The notes: generated by a model from the sequence alone, not told the origin. A stretch of DNA of 64,000 nucleotides from Streptomyces tuirus (GCF_014701095.1 NZ_AP023439.1:2158001-2222000), one strand, 5' to 3'. Shown: positions 1 through 9,762, counted from the first letter of the stretch. Made by a program: numbers and translations.

Positions 1-773
1 GGGGCGGCCGTGGGGCCGGAGGACGGGCGGCTGGGGTCGCCTCCCGCCGTCGCCGACTCGGCGTCCTTCGTCGGTTCGTCGCCCTTCGGGGACTCCGACT
101 TCTCGTCCTTCGGGGACTTCGAAGCGGACGGCGAATCGGATGCGGAGGGCGAGGCGGATGCCGACGCGCCGTCGGCCCCTGATGTCCTGCCGTCCGGCCC
201 GCGGCCCGTCTCCCCCGCCTCCACCGAGGCGTCCCCGTCCGCCGACTCGCCCCCGGCCGCGGCCGGCTTGGGCGTCGAGCTGGGGGCGTCCATGCCGAGT
301 TCCGCGAGGCTCAGGCCACCGGCCGCCAGCACGAACCCGGCCGCCACGAACAGGGTCCGGCGGCGCCGCCGGCGGTGTGCCGCGGCCTTGCGGTCCCGCC
401 GGCTCGCCCCGCCCGGGCCGTCGGCGGCCGGACCGTGCCCACGCCCGCGCCGCCGGGCGGCGCGCCCGAGGTGCTCGCCGTCGTCATCGGTGTCGTCGGC
501 AGCATGGTCGTCGTCGCCGTCGTCGTGGGCATGGGGGTCGTCGTACCCGTCGTACCCCTCGCGCCCGTAGGCGGGGGCGCCCGGTGCATCCGGTCCTTGC
601 GGCCCGTCCGCCCCTGTCGGCCGTCCCGGCTCGGCGCCGGGGTGTCCGGCCGCGGTGGCGCCGTACGCGCCGTACTCCTGCCCGCGCCCGCGCAGCGATT
701 CGGCCGAGGTGCCGCACCCAGGGCAGGCAAGGGCGCCGTTGAGGTGCCTTCGGCACGGGTCGCAGTAGTCCAT
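1..773 (-). CDS. SCO2400-like zinc-ribbon membrane protein (partial, N-terminal 257 residues)
   Basis: The ATG at 773 opens a reading frame that runs off the left edge, so the C-terminus is missing. The protein starts MDYCDPCRRHLNGA and has two CxxC pairs (CDPC near residue 4, CPGC near residue 17), a compact zinc ribbon. An acidic, His/Asp-rich linker follows, then an Arg-rich patch, one hydrophobic segment at about residues 140-160, and a Ser/Pro/Asp/Lys-rich tail that would lie outside the membrane. This layout matches what I remember as the SCO2400 family of Streptomyces, whose function is not known. It is transcribed divergently from the dehydratase operon; the 269-bp gap holds that operon's promoter. 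Confidence 0.75.
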   Translation of the reverse strand, partial: MDYCDPCRRHLNGALACPGCGTSAESLRGRGQEYGAYGATAAGHPGAEPGRPTGADGPQGPDAPGAPAYGREGYDGYDDPHAHDDGDDDHAADDTDDDGEHLGRAARRRGRGHGPAADGPGGASRRDRKAAAHRRRRRRTLFVAAGFVLAAGGLSLAELGMDAPSSTPKPAAAGGESADGDASVEAGETGRGPDGRTSGADGASASASPSASDSPSASKSPKDEKSESPKGDEPTKDAESATAGGDPSRPSSGPTAA

Positions 774-853
774 GACGCGGGAAGATTAAGTTCCGCTCAG
801 GTCACGTTCCTAGATCCAGCTGTGAAGGTTCTGTAGGGACCCGGTCCACCCAA

Positions 854-865
854 GGTTTCGAAACC
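854..865. promoter_or_regulatory. perfect 12-bp palindrome GGTTTCGAAACC with an extra half-site
   Basis: GGTTTCGAAACC is a perfect dyad and is followed at once by a further half-site GTCGAAACC (866-874). It lies between the divergent SCO2400-like and dehydratase genes, about 30 bp upstream of the -35 box at 892. The form resembles LacI-family operators, but the binding protein is unknown. Confidence 0.4.
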
Positions 866-891
866 GTCGAAACCGTTATGCGCGCGACCCA

Positions 892-921
892 TTGACACCC
901 CCATCGCCCAATCCTTACTGT
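892..921 (+). promoter_or_regulatory. vegetative-type promoter of the dehydratase operon
   Basis: TTGACA (892-897) and TACTGT (916-921) are separated by 18 bp, close to the HrdB consensus. A transcript would start near 928 and carry a leader of about 115 nt before the GTG at 1043. The dyad at 931-951 and the 13-mer at 946-958 lie directly downstream of the -10 box, a position suited to repression. Confidence 0.65.
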
Positions 922-930
922 CACGCCAGC

Positions 931-959
931 ATTTCGAACGTGTGACGAAATCTCGAACA
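931..959. promoter_or_regulatory. candidate IclR operator overlapping the transcription start
   Basis: ATTTCG (931-936) and CGAAAT (946-951) form a dyad with a 9-bp spacer. The 13-mer CGAAATCTCGAAC (946-958) recurs, exactly or with one or two changes, upstream of the U32-like gene (3291), the GH51 gene (19525) and the IclR gene (24925), always in the same orientation relative to the downstream gene. The site sits just below the -10 box. Assignment to the IclR protein at 24116-24889 is inference. Confidence 0.5.
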
Positions 960-1042
960 GACCGAGTCGCCGGAGCACGAGCGGGACGCTGACGGAACAC
1001 ACTGACGGAACTGAGCCGACGAAGCTGCGAGGGACAACCGCC

Positions 1043-2206
1043 GTGCGCATCACCGGAATCAGCACACACGTGGTCGGGACGCCGTGGCGCAACCTGACGT
1101 ACGTCCAGGTGCACACCGACGAGGGGATCACCGGAGTCGGCGAGACCCGGATGCTGGGACACACCGACGCCCTTCTCGGATACCTGAGGGAGGCCGAGGC
1201 CAATCACATTCTCGGCTCCGACCCGTTCGCTGTCGAGGACCTGGTCAAGCGCATGAAGTACGGCGACTACGGCCGTGCGGGCGAGATCGTCATGTCCGGT
1301 ATCGCCGTGATCGAGATGGCCTGCTGGGACATCAAGGGCAAGGCCCTGGGCGTCCCCGTATGGCAGTTGCTGGGCGGCAAGGTCACCGACAAGGTCAAGG
1401 CGTACGCCAACGGCTGGTACACCACCGAGCGCACCCCGGAGGCCTACCACAAGGCCGCCCAGGGCGTGATGGAGCGCGGCTACCGGGCACTGAAGATCGA
1501 CCCCTTCGGCACCGGTCACTTCGAGCTGGACCACCGGCAGACCCTGTACGCCGTCTCCCTGATCGAGTCGGTCCGGGACGCCATCGGCCCCGAGGCCGAG
1601 CTGATGCTGGAGATGCACGGCCGCTTCTCCCCCGCCACGGCCGTGCGCCTGGCCAAGGAGCTGGCGCCGTTCAAGCCGGCGTGGCTGGAGGAGCCCGTCC
1701 CGCCGGAGAACCTCAAGGCGCTGGAGAAGGTCGCCGCCAAGGTCGACATGCCGGTCGCCACCGGTGAGCGCATCCACGACCGGATCGAGTTCCGGGAGCT
1801 GTTCGAGAGCCAGGCCGTCGACATCATCCAGCCGGACGTCGGCCATATCGGTGGCATCTGGGAGACCAGGAAGCTCGCCGCGACCGCCGAGACGCACTAC
1901 ATGCTGGTGGCCCCGCACAACGTGGGCGGCTCGGTCCTGACCGCCGCGTCCCTCCAGGTCGGCTTCACCTCCCCGAACTTCAAGATCCTGGAGCACTTCA
2001 ACGACTTCGCCGACGCGGAGATCAAGAAGGTGGTCAAGGGCGCCCCGCAGGTGAACCCGGAGGACGGCTGCTTCCACCTCTCCGACGCCCCGGGCCTCGG
2101 TGTGGAGCTGGACGTCGACGCCGCCGCCGAATTCCCCCAGCAGCAGGCCCGGTTCGACCTCTGGGCGGAGGGCTGGGAACAGCGCAAGCCGAAGGGCGCG
2201 CAGTGA
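1043..2206 (+). CDS. enolase-superfamily sugar-acid dehydratase (galactonate dehydratase-like)
   Basis: This 387-residue member of the mandelate racemase/muconate lactonizing enzyme group would remove water from an aldonic acid to give a 2-keto-3-deoxy acid in the cytoplasm. The order of active-site motifs follows galactonate dehydratase: LMLEMHGR (metal ligand Glu190, catalytic His192; DgoD has Asp at the first position), EEP near 216, GER (Glu242), and APHN (His292) as general acid/base. The GTG at 1043 follows a GAGGGA ribosome site. It overlaps the next gene by 4 bp (GTGA), so the two are co-translated. The neighbouring dehydrogenase, sugar importer and the distant lactonase suggest an oxidative aldose route, but the substrate (galactonate, arabonate or fuconate) cannot be fixed from sequence alone. 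Confidence 0.8.
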   Translation: MRITGISTHVVGTPWRNLTYVQVHTDEGITGVGETRMLGHTDALLGYLREAEANHILGSDPFAVEDLVKRMKYGDYGRAGEIVMSGIAVIEMACWDIKGKALGVPVWQLLGGKVTDKVKAYANGWYTTERTPEAYHKAAQGVMERGYRALKIDPFGTGHFELDHRQTLYAVSLIESVRDAIGPEAELMLEMHGRFSPATAVRLAKELAPFKPAWLEEPVPPENLKALEKVAAKVDMPVATGERIHDRIEFRELFESQAVDIIQPDVGHIGGIWETRKLAATAETHYMLVAPHNVGGSVLTAASLQVGFTSPNFKILEHFNDFADAEIKKVVKGAPQVNPEDGCFHLSDAPGLGVELDVDAAAEFPQQQARFDLWAEGWEQRKPKGAQ

Positions 2207-3207
2207 GCACCGCGGTCGTCGTCGACGCACCCGGCGAGCACCGTCTGGTGCCGCACGAGCCCCGGCGGCCCGAGGCCGGCGAGGCGCTGGTCCGGGTGCA
2301 CGCCTCGGGGATCTGCGGCAGCGACCGCGAGGTCTACCAGGGCAACCGCCCCGAGGGTTATGTGCGTTACCCGCTGACCCCGGGCCACGAGTGGTCCGGG
2401 ACGGTTCAGGCCGTGGGCGCCGGTGTCCCGGAGTCCCTCGTGGGCCGCAAGGTCGTCGGTGAGGGCTTTCGGAACTGTCAGGTCTGCGACCGCTGCCACG
2501 CGGGCGACACGACGCTGTGCACGGCCGGTTACGAGGAGACCGGGTTCACCCAGCCGGGCGCGATGGCGGCCACGCTGACCCTCCCGGCCCGTCTTCTGCA
2601 CACCCTCCCGGACGACTGCGACCTCACGGCCGCGGCCCTCCTGGAGCCCGCGGCGTGCATCGCGGCCGCCGCGCTGAAGGGCAACGCCCGGCCCGGCGAG
2701 CGTGTCGCCGTGGTCGGCACCGGCACCCTCGGCATGTTCGCCGTGCAGTTCCTGAAGGCGAACTCGCCGTCCGAGCTGCTGGTCGTCGGCACCCGCCGGG
2801 ACCGTGAGGCGCTGTCGCGGAGTTACGGCGCGACGGACTTCCGGACGAAGGACCGGCAACTCCCGGACGACTTCGACGTGGTGATCGAGACGGCCGGGTC
2901 CGCGGACGCCGCCCGGATCTCGGCCGGCCTGCTCCGGCGGGGCGGCCGGCTGGTCCTGACCGGCATCCCGGCGCCGGGCGCGGACGGCCTGGACCCGACG
3001 GACCTCGTCGTGAAGCAGTTGGAGGTGCACACGGTCTTCGGTGCCCCGCCGGACGCCTGGGCGCACACGGTGCGGGTGTTCGCCGCCGGTCTGCTCGACC
3101 CGCTGCCGCTGGTGACGCACGAGCTGCCGCTCACCGCGTTCTCGCAGGCCATCGAGCTGGTCGGGGCCGGTGATCCGAAGGTGGGCAAGGTCCTGTTGCG
3201 CCCCTAG
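2203..3207 (+). CDS. zinc-dependent medium-chain alcohol/sugar dehydrogenase
   Basis: A 334-residue MDR-family oxidoreductase. The N-terminal catalytic domain has the ASGICGSD motif (catalytic-zinc Cys), GHEW (second ligand) and a complete structural-zinc lobe of the CxxCxxCx7C type (NCQVCDRCHAGDTTLC). The C-terminal half is a Rossmann domain with GTGTLG near residue 171. It starts at GTG 2203 and overlaps the dehydratase stop by 4 bp. In this operon it probably oxidises an aldose or a keto-deoxy sugar acid with NAD(P); relatives include sorbitol, threonine and keto-deoxy-fuconate dehydrogenases, so the exact substrate is open. A strong hairpin follows directly. Confidence 0.8.
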   Translation: MSTAVVVDAPGEHRLVPHEPRRPEAGEALVRVHASGICGSDREVYQGNRPEGYVRYPLTPGHEWSGTVQAVGAGVPESLVGRKVVGEGFRNCQVCDRCHAGDTTLCTAGYEETGFTQPGAMAATLTLPARLLHTLPDDCDLTAAALLEPAACIAAAALKGNARPGERVAVVGTGTLGMFAVQFLKANSPSELLVVGTRRDREALSRSYGATDFRTKDRQLPDDFDVVIETAGSADAARISAGLLRRGGRLVLTGIPAPGADGLDPTDLVVKQLEVHTVFGAPPDAWAHTVRVFAAGLLDPLPLVTHELPLTAFSQAIELVGAGDPKVGKVLLRP

Positions 3208-3209
3208 AC

Positions 3210-3254
3210 GTACGCCGGTACGGGAGCGACCTGACGGCTCCCGTACCGGCGTAC
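3210..3254 (+). terminator. 18-bp perfect stem-loop terminator after the dehydrogenase gene
   Basis: Arms 3210-3227 and 3237-3254 are perfectly complementary (18 bp) around a 9-nt loop, starting 3 nt after the stop codon. There is no T-run, as is common in streptomycetes. It should end the two-gene transcript and insulate the next gene, which has its own candidate operator. Confidence 0.8.
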
Positions 3255-3290
3255 CCCAGCCTCGCCCTACCCAGAGCCGCGAACCTCGTC

Positions 3291-3303
3291 CGATATCTCG
3301 AAC
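3291..3303 (+). promoter_or_regulatory. second copy of the candidate IclR motif (CGATATCTCGAAC)
   Basis: It differs from the 946-958 site at one base and has the same orientation. It ends just before the GAAGGA ribosome site (3304-3309) of the U32-like gene, so a bound protein would block early transcription. Confidence 0.4.
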
Positions 3304-3317
3304 CGAAGGACATTCCT

Positions 3318-4286
3318 GTGACCGACGCTTCCACCACGGCAGCCCGCCGGCCCGGTGAGCCGGCCCTCGCCGCGCTGGGCCTGAGCGCACCCGACCCCGA
3401 TCCCGCCGACACTTCCGCGCACACCTTCCCCGGCGGTGGCCGCTGGCGCACCGAGATCCCCTCCTGCGAGGGCCCCGAGGCGCTCGCGGTGGTGCTGAAG
3501 GAGGCCTCGCGGCTGGACGTGCCGATCCACCGGATCAGCCAGGGCAGCGGCGTGTGGATGCTGACCGACGCCGAGATCACCGAGATGGTCGAGTCGACCG
3601 GCGAACGCGACATCGAGCTCTGCCTGTTCACCGGCCCGCGCGGCACCTGGGACATCGGCGGGTCCACGCGTACCGACTCGCGGGGGGCCGGGCTGCGCGC
3701 CCGCGGCCACGACGCCGTCGCCGGCTGTGTCGAAGACGCCGTCAGAGCCACGGAGTTGGGCGTGAAGTGCCTGCTCGTCGCCGACGAGGGCGTGCTGTGG
3801 ACGCTGCACCGGGCGCGGGCCGCCGGGATCATCCCGGCCGACACGACGCTCAAGGTCTCCGCGCTCATCGGTCCGGTCAACCCGGCGGCGTACGCGGTCT
3901 ACGAGCGCCTCGGCGCGGACTCGGTCAACGTGCCCAGCGACCTGACGCTCGATCACCTCACCGAGATCCGGCGGGTGTCGGGCGCTCCGATGGACATGTA
4001 CATCGAGGCCCCCGACGACCTCGGCGGCTATGTGCGGATGTACGAGGTCGCCGAACTCATCCGTCGCGGCGCCCCGTTGTACCTGAAGTTCGGCCTCTCC
4101 AAGGCGCCCGGGATCTACCCGTACGGGCACCACATGCGGGAGCTGACCCTGGCCACCGCGAAGGAGCGCGTGCGACGCGGCCGGCTCGCCCTGGATCTCC
4201 TGGCCCGTCACGGAGCGGACGGCGACATGGCGCCGCTCGGCTCCCGCCTGCCGGGCGATCTGCGGCGGTTCGACATCTCGTCATAA
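3318..4286 (+). CDS. U32-peptidase-like TIM-barrel protein, role unassigned
   Basis: A 322-residue protein starting at GTG 3318, 8 bp after GAAGGA. Predicted strands alternate with helices in a barrel-like pattern (IHRISQGSGVWML, KCLLVADEG, LKVSALIG, DSVNVPSDL, DMYIEAPDD, PLYLKFGLS). I remember similar Streptomyces proteins being labelled U32 family, but the U32 protease signature is not obvious, so protease activity should not be assumed. The conserved GPRGTWD, PSDL and APGIYPYGHH blocks look like a metabolite-binding pocket. Its place between a sugar-acid dehydratase operon and a sugar importer suggests a role in carbohydrate breakdown, perhaps as a lyase; that is inference. Confidence 0.5.
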   Translation: MTDASTTAARRPGEPALAALGLSAPDPDPADTSAHTFPGGGRWRTEIPSCEGPEALAVVLKEASRLDVPIHRISQGSGVWMLTDAEITEMVESTGERDIELCLFTGPRGTWDIGGSTRTDSRGAGLRARGHDAVAGCVEDAVRATELGVKCLLVADEGVLWTLHRARAAGIIPADTTLKVSALIGPVNPAAYAVYERLGADSVNVPSDLTLDHLTEIRRVSGAPMDMYIEAPDDLGGYVRMYEVAELIRRGAPLYLKFGLSKAPGIYPYGHHMRELTLATAKERVRRGRLALDLLARHGADGDMAPLGSRLPGDLRRFDISS

Positions 4287-4424
4287 CGTTCCGGCTACTC
4301 GCCTTACAAAAGAAGACACAGTCGCGCACAATCCCACACATCTCTTCTCGGTCTTTCCGGCACGACCACCCGGAGCCACTTCGCGCCTGAGACCGAGCCC
4401 TGCCACAGATCAAGGATGATGATC

Positions 4425-5546
4425 ATGCGTAACCGCAGAGCCGCTCTCACCGCCATAGCCGGAGCCGCCTCCCTCGCCCTCACCCTGTCCGCCTGCGGCC
4501 AGAGCGGTGAGGGGGGCAGCAAGGAGAGCGAGGGCGACGCCAAGGGCGCCACGATCGGCATCGCGATGCCGACCAAGTCCTCCGAGCGCTGGATCGCCGA
4601 CGGCAAGAACGTCGTCACGGACCTCGAGTCCAAGGGCTACAAGACCAAGCTGGTCTACGGCGAGGACGACCCCGACCAGCAGGTCTCGCAGGTCGAGAAC
4701 CTGATCACGCAGGGCGTCAAGGCGCTGATCATCGCCGCGATCGACAACAAGTCGATGAACAACGTGCTCCAGCAGGCCAAGGACGCGAACATCCCGGTCA
4801 TCTCCTACGACCGCCTGATCCTCGGCACCGAGAACGTCGACTACTACGCCTCGTTCGACAACGAGAAGGTCGGCGAGCTCCAGGGCACCTACATCGTCGA
4901 GAAGCTCGGCCTGAAGGACGGCTCCGGTTCGTCGTCGAAGGGCCCCTTCAACATCGAGCTGTTCGCCGGCTCCAACGACGACAACAACACCCGCTACTTC
5001 TTCCAGGGCGCGATGAGCGTCCTGCAGCCCTACATCGACAAGAAGCAGCTCGTCGTCCGCTCAGGACAGACCAAGCTCAACCAGGTCACCACCCTGCGCT
5101 GGGACGGCGGCACCGCCCAGAAGCGCATGGACGACATCCTGACCTCGGCCTACAAGAGCCAGCGCGTCGACGCCGTCCTGTCCCCCTACGACGGCATCTC
5201 CATCGGCATCCTGTCGGCGCTGAAGTCCGACGACTACGGCTCCAAGAGCAAGCCGCTGCCGGTCGTCACGGGCCAGGACGCCGAGGTCGCCTCGGTGAAG
5301 TCGATCATCGCCGGCCAGCAGTCGATGACCGTCTACAAGGACACCCGCCAGCTCGCCAAGGTGTCCTCGAACATGGTCGACGCGCTGCTCAACAAGAAGA
5401 AGCCCGAGGTCAACGACACCAAGACCTACGACAACGGCGCGAAGGTCGTCCCCGCCTACCTGCTGGAGCCGGTCGCGGTGGACAAGGCGAACTACCAGAA
5501 GGAGGTCGTCGACTCCGGCTACATCAAGGAGAGCGACCTCAAGTAG
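4425..5546 (+). CDS. chvE: monosaccharide ABC importer, ChvE-type solute-binding lipoprotein
   Basis: A 373-residue periplasmic-binding-protein-like lipoprotein. The ATG at 4425 is preferred over ATGs at 4416/4419 because AAGGA (4412-4416) is then correctly spaced. A lysine/arginine N-region and hydrophobic stretch end in the lipobox LSAC (LTLSACGQ), so it is acylated and held on the outer face of the membrane. The mature part has the sugar-binding fold: [54 protein letters not shown]. It is closest in type to ChvE-like proteins that bind arabinose, galactose, xylose or fucose. Partner ATPase and permease genes follow in the same operon. Confidence 0.85.
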   Translation: MRNRRAALTAIAGAASLALTLSACGQSGEGGSKESEGDAKGATIGIAMPTKSSERWIADGKNVVTDLESKGYKTKLVYGEDDPDQQVSQVENLITQGVKALIIAAIDNKSMNNVLQQAKDANIPVISYDRLILGTENVDYYASFDNEKVGELQGTYIVEKLGLKDGSGSSSKGPFNIELFAGSNDDNNTRYFFQGAMSVLQPYIDKKQLVVRSGQTKLNQVTTLRWDGGTAQKRMDDILTSAYKSQRVDAVLSPYDGISIGILSALKSDDYGSKSKPLPVVTGQDAEVASVKSIIAGQQSMTVYKDTRQLAKVSSNMVDALLNKKKPEVNDTKTYDNGAKVVPAYLLEPVAVDKANYQKEVVDSGYIKESDLK

Positions 5547-5592
5547 TCCCCGCCATCCACCGACGATTCACCACTGATTGGAAGGCACGACC

Positions 5593-7143
5593 ATGGCGGG
5601 ACCCGTCCTGGAAATGCGCTCGATCGTCAAGACCTTTCCCGGCGTCAAGGCGCTGTCGGACGTCACGCTGACCGTCCGGCAGGGCGAGGTCCACGCCATC
5701 TGCGGGGAGAACGGCGCCGGCAAGTCGACCCTGATGAAGGTCCTCTCCGGCGTCCACCCGCACGGCACGTACGAGGGCGACATCCTCTTCGAGGGAGAGG
5801 TCTGCCAGTTCAAGGACATCCGGGCCAGCGAAGAGCGTGGCATCGTGATCATCCACCAGGAACTGGCCCTGGTGCCCTACCTCTCCCTCGCCGAGAACAT
5901 CTTCCTCGGCAACGAGCACGCCACCCGCGGGATCATCAGCTGGACCGAGACCCTCCGGCACGCCACCGAACTGCTGCGCCGGGTCGGCCTGTCGGACCAC
6001 CCCGACACCCGCGTCGCCGACATCGGCGTGGGCAAGCAGCAGCTGGTGGAGATCGCGAAGGCCCTGTCGAAGAAGGTCAAGCTGCTGATCCTCGATGAGC
6101 CGACGGCCGCGCTGAACGACGAGGACAGCGGCAAACTCCTGGATCTGATCCTGGAGTTGAAGAAGCAGGGCATCACCTCGATCATCATCTCCCACAAGCT
6201 CAACGAGATCCGCAAGGTCGCCGACTCGGTGACGATCCTGCGCGACGGCAAGACCATCGAGACCCTCGACGTGAAGGCCGCGGAGACCACCGAGGACCGG
6301 ATCATCAGCGGGATGGTCGGCCGCGACCTGGAGAACCGCTTTCCCGAGAGGTCGCCGCACGAGCCCGAGGAGGGCGCGGCGCCCGCCCTGGAGATCCGGG
6401 GCTGGACCGTGCACCACCCCATCGACCAGCAGCGCAAGGTGTGCGACGACGTCTCGCTCCATGTGCGGCGCGGGGAGATCGTCGGCATCGCGGGCCTGAT
6501 GGGCGCCGGGCGCACCGAACTCGCGATGAGCGTCTTCGGCCGGACCTACGGCCGGTACGCGGACGGCACGGTCCTCAAGGACGGCAAGGAGATCCGCACG
6601 AAGACCGTCCCGGAGGCGGTCAAGCACGGCATCGCCTATGTGACCGAGGACCGCAAGCACTACGGCCTCAACCTCATCGACACCATCAACCGGAACATCT
6701 CGCTGAGCGCCCTGGGCAAGGTCGCGAGGCGCGGTGTGGTCGACGAGCACGAGGAGCGGCAGGTCGCCGAGAGCTTCCGCACGTCCATGAACATCAAGGC
6801 CCCGACGGTGTTCGAGCCGGTGGGCAAGCTGTCCGGCGGCAACCAGCAGAAGGTCGTCCTCAGCAAGTGGATCTTCTCGGGTCCGGACGTGCTGATCCTG
6901 GACGAGCCGACGCGCGGTATCGACGTCGGCGCCAAGTACGAGATCTACACGGTCATCGACCAGCTGGCCGCCCAGGGCAAGGCGGTCGTCTTCATCTCCT
7001 CCGAGCTGCCCGAGCTGCTCGGCATGTGCGACCGCATCTACACGATGGCCGCGGGGCGGCTGACGGGTGAGTTCTCGCGGGCCGAGGCCTCCCAGGAATC
7101 GCTGATGCGTCAGATGACGAAGGACAAAGAGGTAACCCGATGA
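5593..7143 (+). CDS. mmsA: monosaccharide ABC importer ATPase (two fused nucleotide-binding domains)
   Basis: A 516-residue sugar-importer ATPase with tandem domains. Domain 1 has Walker [10 protein letters not shown] (near residue 40), signature-like IGVGKQQL and Walker [12 protein letters not shown]. Domain 2 has a modified Walker [10 protein letters not shown], the signature [14 protein letters not shown] and Walker [15 protein letters not shown]. Modified first-site motifs of this sort are typical of the RbsA/MglA/GguA class. The start is ATG 5593, 7 bp after GAAGG (5581-5585); an upstream TTG at 5578 lies too early. It overlaps the permease by 4 bp. It powers uptake of the sugar delivered by the lipoprotein at 4425-5546. 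Confidence 0.9.
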   Translation: MAGPVLEMRSIVKTFPGVKALSDVTLTVRQGEVHAICGENGAGKSTLMKVLSGVHPHGTYEGDILFEGEVCQFKDIRASEERGIVIIHQELALVPYLSLAENIFLGNEHATRGIISWTETLRHATELLRRVGLSDHPDTRVADIGVGKQQLVEIAKALSKKVKLLILDEPTAALNDEDSGKLLDLILELKKQGITSIIISHKLNEIRKVADSVTILRDGKTIETLDVKAAETTEDRIISGMVGRDLENRFPERSPHEPEEGAAPALEIRGWTVHHPIDQQRKVCDDVSLHVRRGEIVGIAGLMGAGRTELAMSVFGRTYGRYADGTVLKDGKEIRTKTVPEAVKHGIAYVTEDRKHYGLNLIDTINRNISLSALGKVARRGVVDEHEERQVAESFRTSMNIKAPTVFEPVGKLSGGNQQKVVLSKWIFSGPDVLILDEPTRGIDVGAKYEIYTVIDQLAAQGKAVVFISSELPELLGMCDRIYTMAAGRLTGEFSRAEASQESLMRQMTKDKEVTR

Positions 7144-8384
7144 GCACGGACGTGACCGCCAAGAGCCCGGCCCCCGCGCCGCCGGGCAAGAGCGGAGGGG
7201 CCGCGGGCGACGGCCTGTTGCAGCTGGTGATGGACGGCCTGCGCCGCAACATGCGGCAGTACGGCATGCTGATCGCGCTGGGCCTGATCGTGGTCCTGTT
7301 CGCCGTCTGGACCGACGGTGACCTGCTGCTGCCGCGCAACGTCTCCAACCTGGTGCTGCAGAACAGCTACATCCTGATCCTCGCGATCGGCATGATGCTG
7401 GTCATCATCGCCGGCCACATCGACCTCTCGGTCGGCTCACTGACGGCGTTCGTCGGGTCGATGGCCGCCGTCTTCATGGTCAAACAGGACCTTCCCTGGC
7501 CCCTCGCCGTTATCCTCTGCCTGGCCGTGGGCGCGGTCGCCGGTGCCGTCCAGGGGTTCTTCATCGCGTACGGCGGGATACCGTCGTTCATCGTGACCCT
7601 GGCGGGCATGCTGATCTTCCGCGGTCTGACGGAGATCTTCCTGGAGGGCCAGACCCTCGGCCCCTTCCCGGACGGGCTGCAGAAGGTCGCCAATGGATTC
7701 CTGCCCGAGGTCGGGCCCAACACGAACTACCACAACCTCACACTGCTGCTCGGCTTCGCGATGATCGCCTTCGTGATCTTCCAGGAGGTCCGTGACCGCA
7801 AGCGGCAGCAGGAGTTCGACCTGGACGTCCCGCCCGCCAAGCTGTTCCTGCTGAAGCTGGTCGCGATCGGCGCCGCGGTGCTGACGCTCACCATGCTGCT
7901 GGCCAGCTACAAGGGCGCCCCGATCGTGCTGCTCATCCTGGGCGTGCTGCTCGTCGGCTTCGGCTACGTCATGCGCAACGCGATCATCGGCCGTCACATC
8001 TACGCGATCGGCGGCAACCTCCCGGCGGCCAAGCTGTCGGGTGTGAAGGACAAGAAGGTCACCTTCCTGGTCTTCCTGAACATGGGCATGCTCGCGGCCC
8101 TGGCGGGTCTGGTCTTCGCCGCCCGCTTCAACGCGGCCTCTCCCAAGGCCGGCCTCAACTTCGAGCTGGAGGCGATCGCGGCCTCGTTCATCGGCGGTGC
8201 GTCGATGAGCGGCGGTGTCGGCACCGTGCTCGGCGCGATCATCGGTGGCCTGGTCCTGGGCGTGCTGAACAACGGTATGAACCTCGTCGGCATCGGCACC
8301 GACTGGCAGCAGGTCATCAAGGGCCTGGTGCTGCTGGCGGCGGTCGGGTTCGACGTGTGGAACAAGCGCAAGGTCGGTTCGTAA
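7140..8384 (+). CDS. mmsB: monosaccharide ABC importer permease (MmsB/GguB type)
   Basis: A 414-residue integral membrane protein of the ribose/galactoside permease class, with about ten hydrophobic segments after a 40-residue cytoplasmic N-terminus. The family hallmarks are [23 protein letters not shown] (quoted in part), the [12 protein letters not shown] segment and the final [11 protein letters not shown] polar cytoplasmic insert (about residues 220-240, [17 protein letters not shown]) is typical of the long GguB/MmsB-like permeases. The ATGA overlap with the ATPase gene couples their translation. A 10-bp stem hairpin follows the stop. Confidence 0.9.
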   Translation: MSTDVTAKSPAPAPPGKSGGAAGDGLLQLVMDGLRRNMRQYGMLIALGLIVVLFAVWTDGDLLLPRNVSNLVLQNSYILILAIGMMLVIIAGHIDLSVGSLTAFVGSMAAVFMVKQDLPWPLAVILCLAVGAVAGAVQGFFIAYGGIPSFIVTLAGMLIFRGLTEIFLEGQTLGPFPDGLQKVANGFLPEVGPNTNYHNLTLLLGFAMIAFVIFQEVRDRKRQQEFDLDVPPAKLFLLKLVAIGAAVLTLTMLLASYKGAPIVLLILGVLLVGFGYVMRNAIIGRHIYAIGGNLPAAKLSGVKDKKVTFLVFLNMGMLAALAGLVFAARFNAASPKAGLNFELEAIAASFIGGASMSGGVGTVLGAIIGGLVLGVLNNGMNLVGIGTDWQQVIKGLVLLAAVGFDVWNKRKVGS

Positions 8385-8393
8385 GTCAGATCG

Positions 8394-8418
8394 GGGCCCC
8401 GCCACAACGGCGGGGCCC
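8394..8418 (+). terminator. 10-bp hairpin between permease and epimerase genes
   Basis: GGGCCCCGCC (8394-8403) and GGCGGGGCCC (8409-8418) pair perfectly across a 5-nt loop, followed by TCTCCTT. It lies within the 57-bp gap before the epimerase, so it may act as a partial terminator that lowers epimerase expression. Confidence 0.65.
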
Positions 8419-8441
8419 TCTCCTTGTTATGGGAGCCGCAC

Positions 8442-9590
8442 ATGGAACTGAACAGACGCACGGTCATCGCGGGAGCAGCGGCGGCGGGCATGGCCGCCAC
8501 CACGCTCGGCGGCACGGCGCACGCCACGGGAGGCAGGAAGCCGGTGAAGACGCTCTTCGGCAAGCTGGCCGACGGCACCAAGGTCCACAGCTGGTCGCTG
8601 GAGAACGGCGGCACCCGCCTGAAGGTCCTCTCCTGGGGCGGAGTCGTCCAGTCCCTGGAGATCCCCGACCGTCGCGGCCGCTACGCCAATGTCTCCGCGG
8701 GCTTCGACAACCTCGCGGACTACGTCGCCAAGACCCCGTACTTCGGCGCGCTGATCGGCCGGTACGGCAACCGCATCGGCAAGGGCAGGTTCACCCTCGA
8801 CGGCACGAACCACCAGCTGTCCGTGAACGACGGCGAGCAGAGCCTGCACGGCGGCGTCCAGGGCTTCGACAAGCGCGTGTGGGACGTCGAGCCGTTCACC
8901 GAGGGCTCCGACGTCGGCCTGCACCTGTACTACACGAGCGTCGACGGCGAGATGGGCTACCCGGGCACGCTCAGGACGAAGGTGACGTACACGCTCACCC
9001 GGCACGGCGACTGGCGCATCGACTACGAGGCGACCACGGACAAGGCCACCGTCGTCAACCTCACCAGCCACGTCTACTGGAACCTGGCCGGCGAGGGCAG
9101 CGGCACGATCGAGGACCACGAGCTGCACATCGCCGCGTCCCGCTACACGCCCACCGACGCGGGCCTGATCCCCACCGGCGAGCTGGCCAAGGTCGCGGGC
9201 ACGCCGTTCGACTTCACGCGGGCGAAGCCGATAGGCCGGGACATCCGCGTCTCGCACCCGCAGCTGGTCACCGCCAAGGGCTTCGACCACAACTGGGTCC
9301 TCGACAAGGGCGTCACCACCCGGCCCGAGCACGTCGCGACCCTGCGCGACCCGGCCTCCGGCCGGTCCTTGAAGATCGCCACGAACGAGCCGGGCCTGCA
9401 GTTCTACTCGGGCAACTTCCTCGACGGCACGCTGACCGGCCCGTCCGGCCGCACCTACCGGCAGGGCGACGCGCTCTGCCTGGAGACGCAGCACTTCCCG
9501 GACTCGCCGAACAAGCCGAAGTTCCCCTCGACGGTGCTGCGACCGGGGCAGACGTACCGCACGACCACGATCCACACGTTCGGTCGCTGA
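8442..9590 (+). CDS. galM: secreted aldose 1-epimerase (mutarotase) with Tat signal
   Basis: A 382-residue GalM-family protein that would interconvert alpha and beta anomers of galactose and related sugars. Family motifs are present: GGVVQSLEIPDR (near 70), the GNRIGKGRFTLDG block with NDGEQSLHGG (family His), and NLTSHVYWNLAGEGSG (catalytic His), with PTGELAKVAGTPFDF later. The N-terminus NRRTVIAGAAAAGM is a twin-arginine signal, so it acts outside the cell, presumably preparing sugar for the importer encoded upstream. The start is ATG 8442 after GGGAG. Confidence 0.85.
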   Translation: MELNRRTVIAGAAAAGMAATTLGGTAHATGGRKPVKTLFGKLADGTKVHSWSLENGGTRLKVLSWGGVVQSLEIPDRRGRYANVSAGFDNLADYVAKTPYFGALIGRYGNRIGKGRFTLDGTNHQLSVNDGEQSLHGGVQGFDKRVWDVEPFTEGSDVGLHLYYTSVDGEMGYPGTLRTKVTYTLTRHGDWRIDYEATTDKATVVNLTSHVYWNLAGEGSGTIEDHELHIAASRYTPTDAGLIPTGELAKVAGTPFDFTRAKPIGRDIRVSHPQLVTAKGFDHNWVLDKGVTTRPEHVATLRDPASGRSLKIATNEPGLQFYSGNFLDGTLTGPSGRTYRQGDALCLETQHFPDSPNKPKFPSTVLRPGQTYRTTTIHTFGR

Positions 9591-9678
9591 GGCCGCTGAC
9601 GGGCCTTCACACCATGGGCGCCCCGTTCCGGCCGTTCTCCCGACGGTTGAACGGTGTCCCTGTGGCCTCCGTATGAAG

Positions 9679-9710
9679 GGGCGGCCCGTGCTCCCCCGCG
9701 CGGGCCGCCC
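9679..9710 (+). terminator. hairpin terminator after the epimerase gene
   Basis: GGGCGGCCCG (9679-9688) pairs perfectly with CGGGCCGCCC (9701-9710), followed by TTAAA. It closes the sugar-uptake operon. Confidence 0.75.
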
Positions 9711-9762
9711 TTAAACGTCGGGTCCGTCCGTCCCCAACGGGCCCGCCCCATACGGAGGTTCC

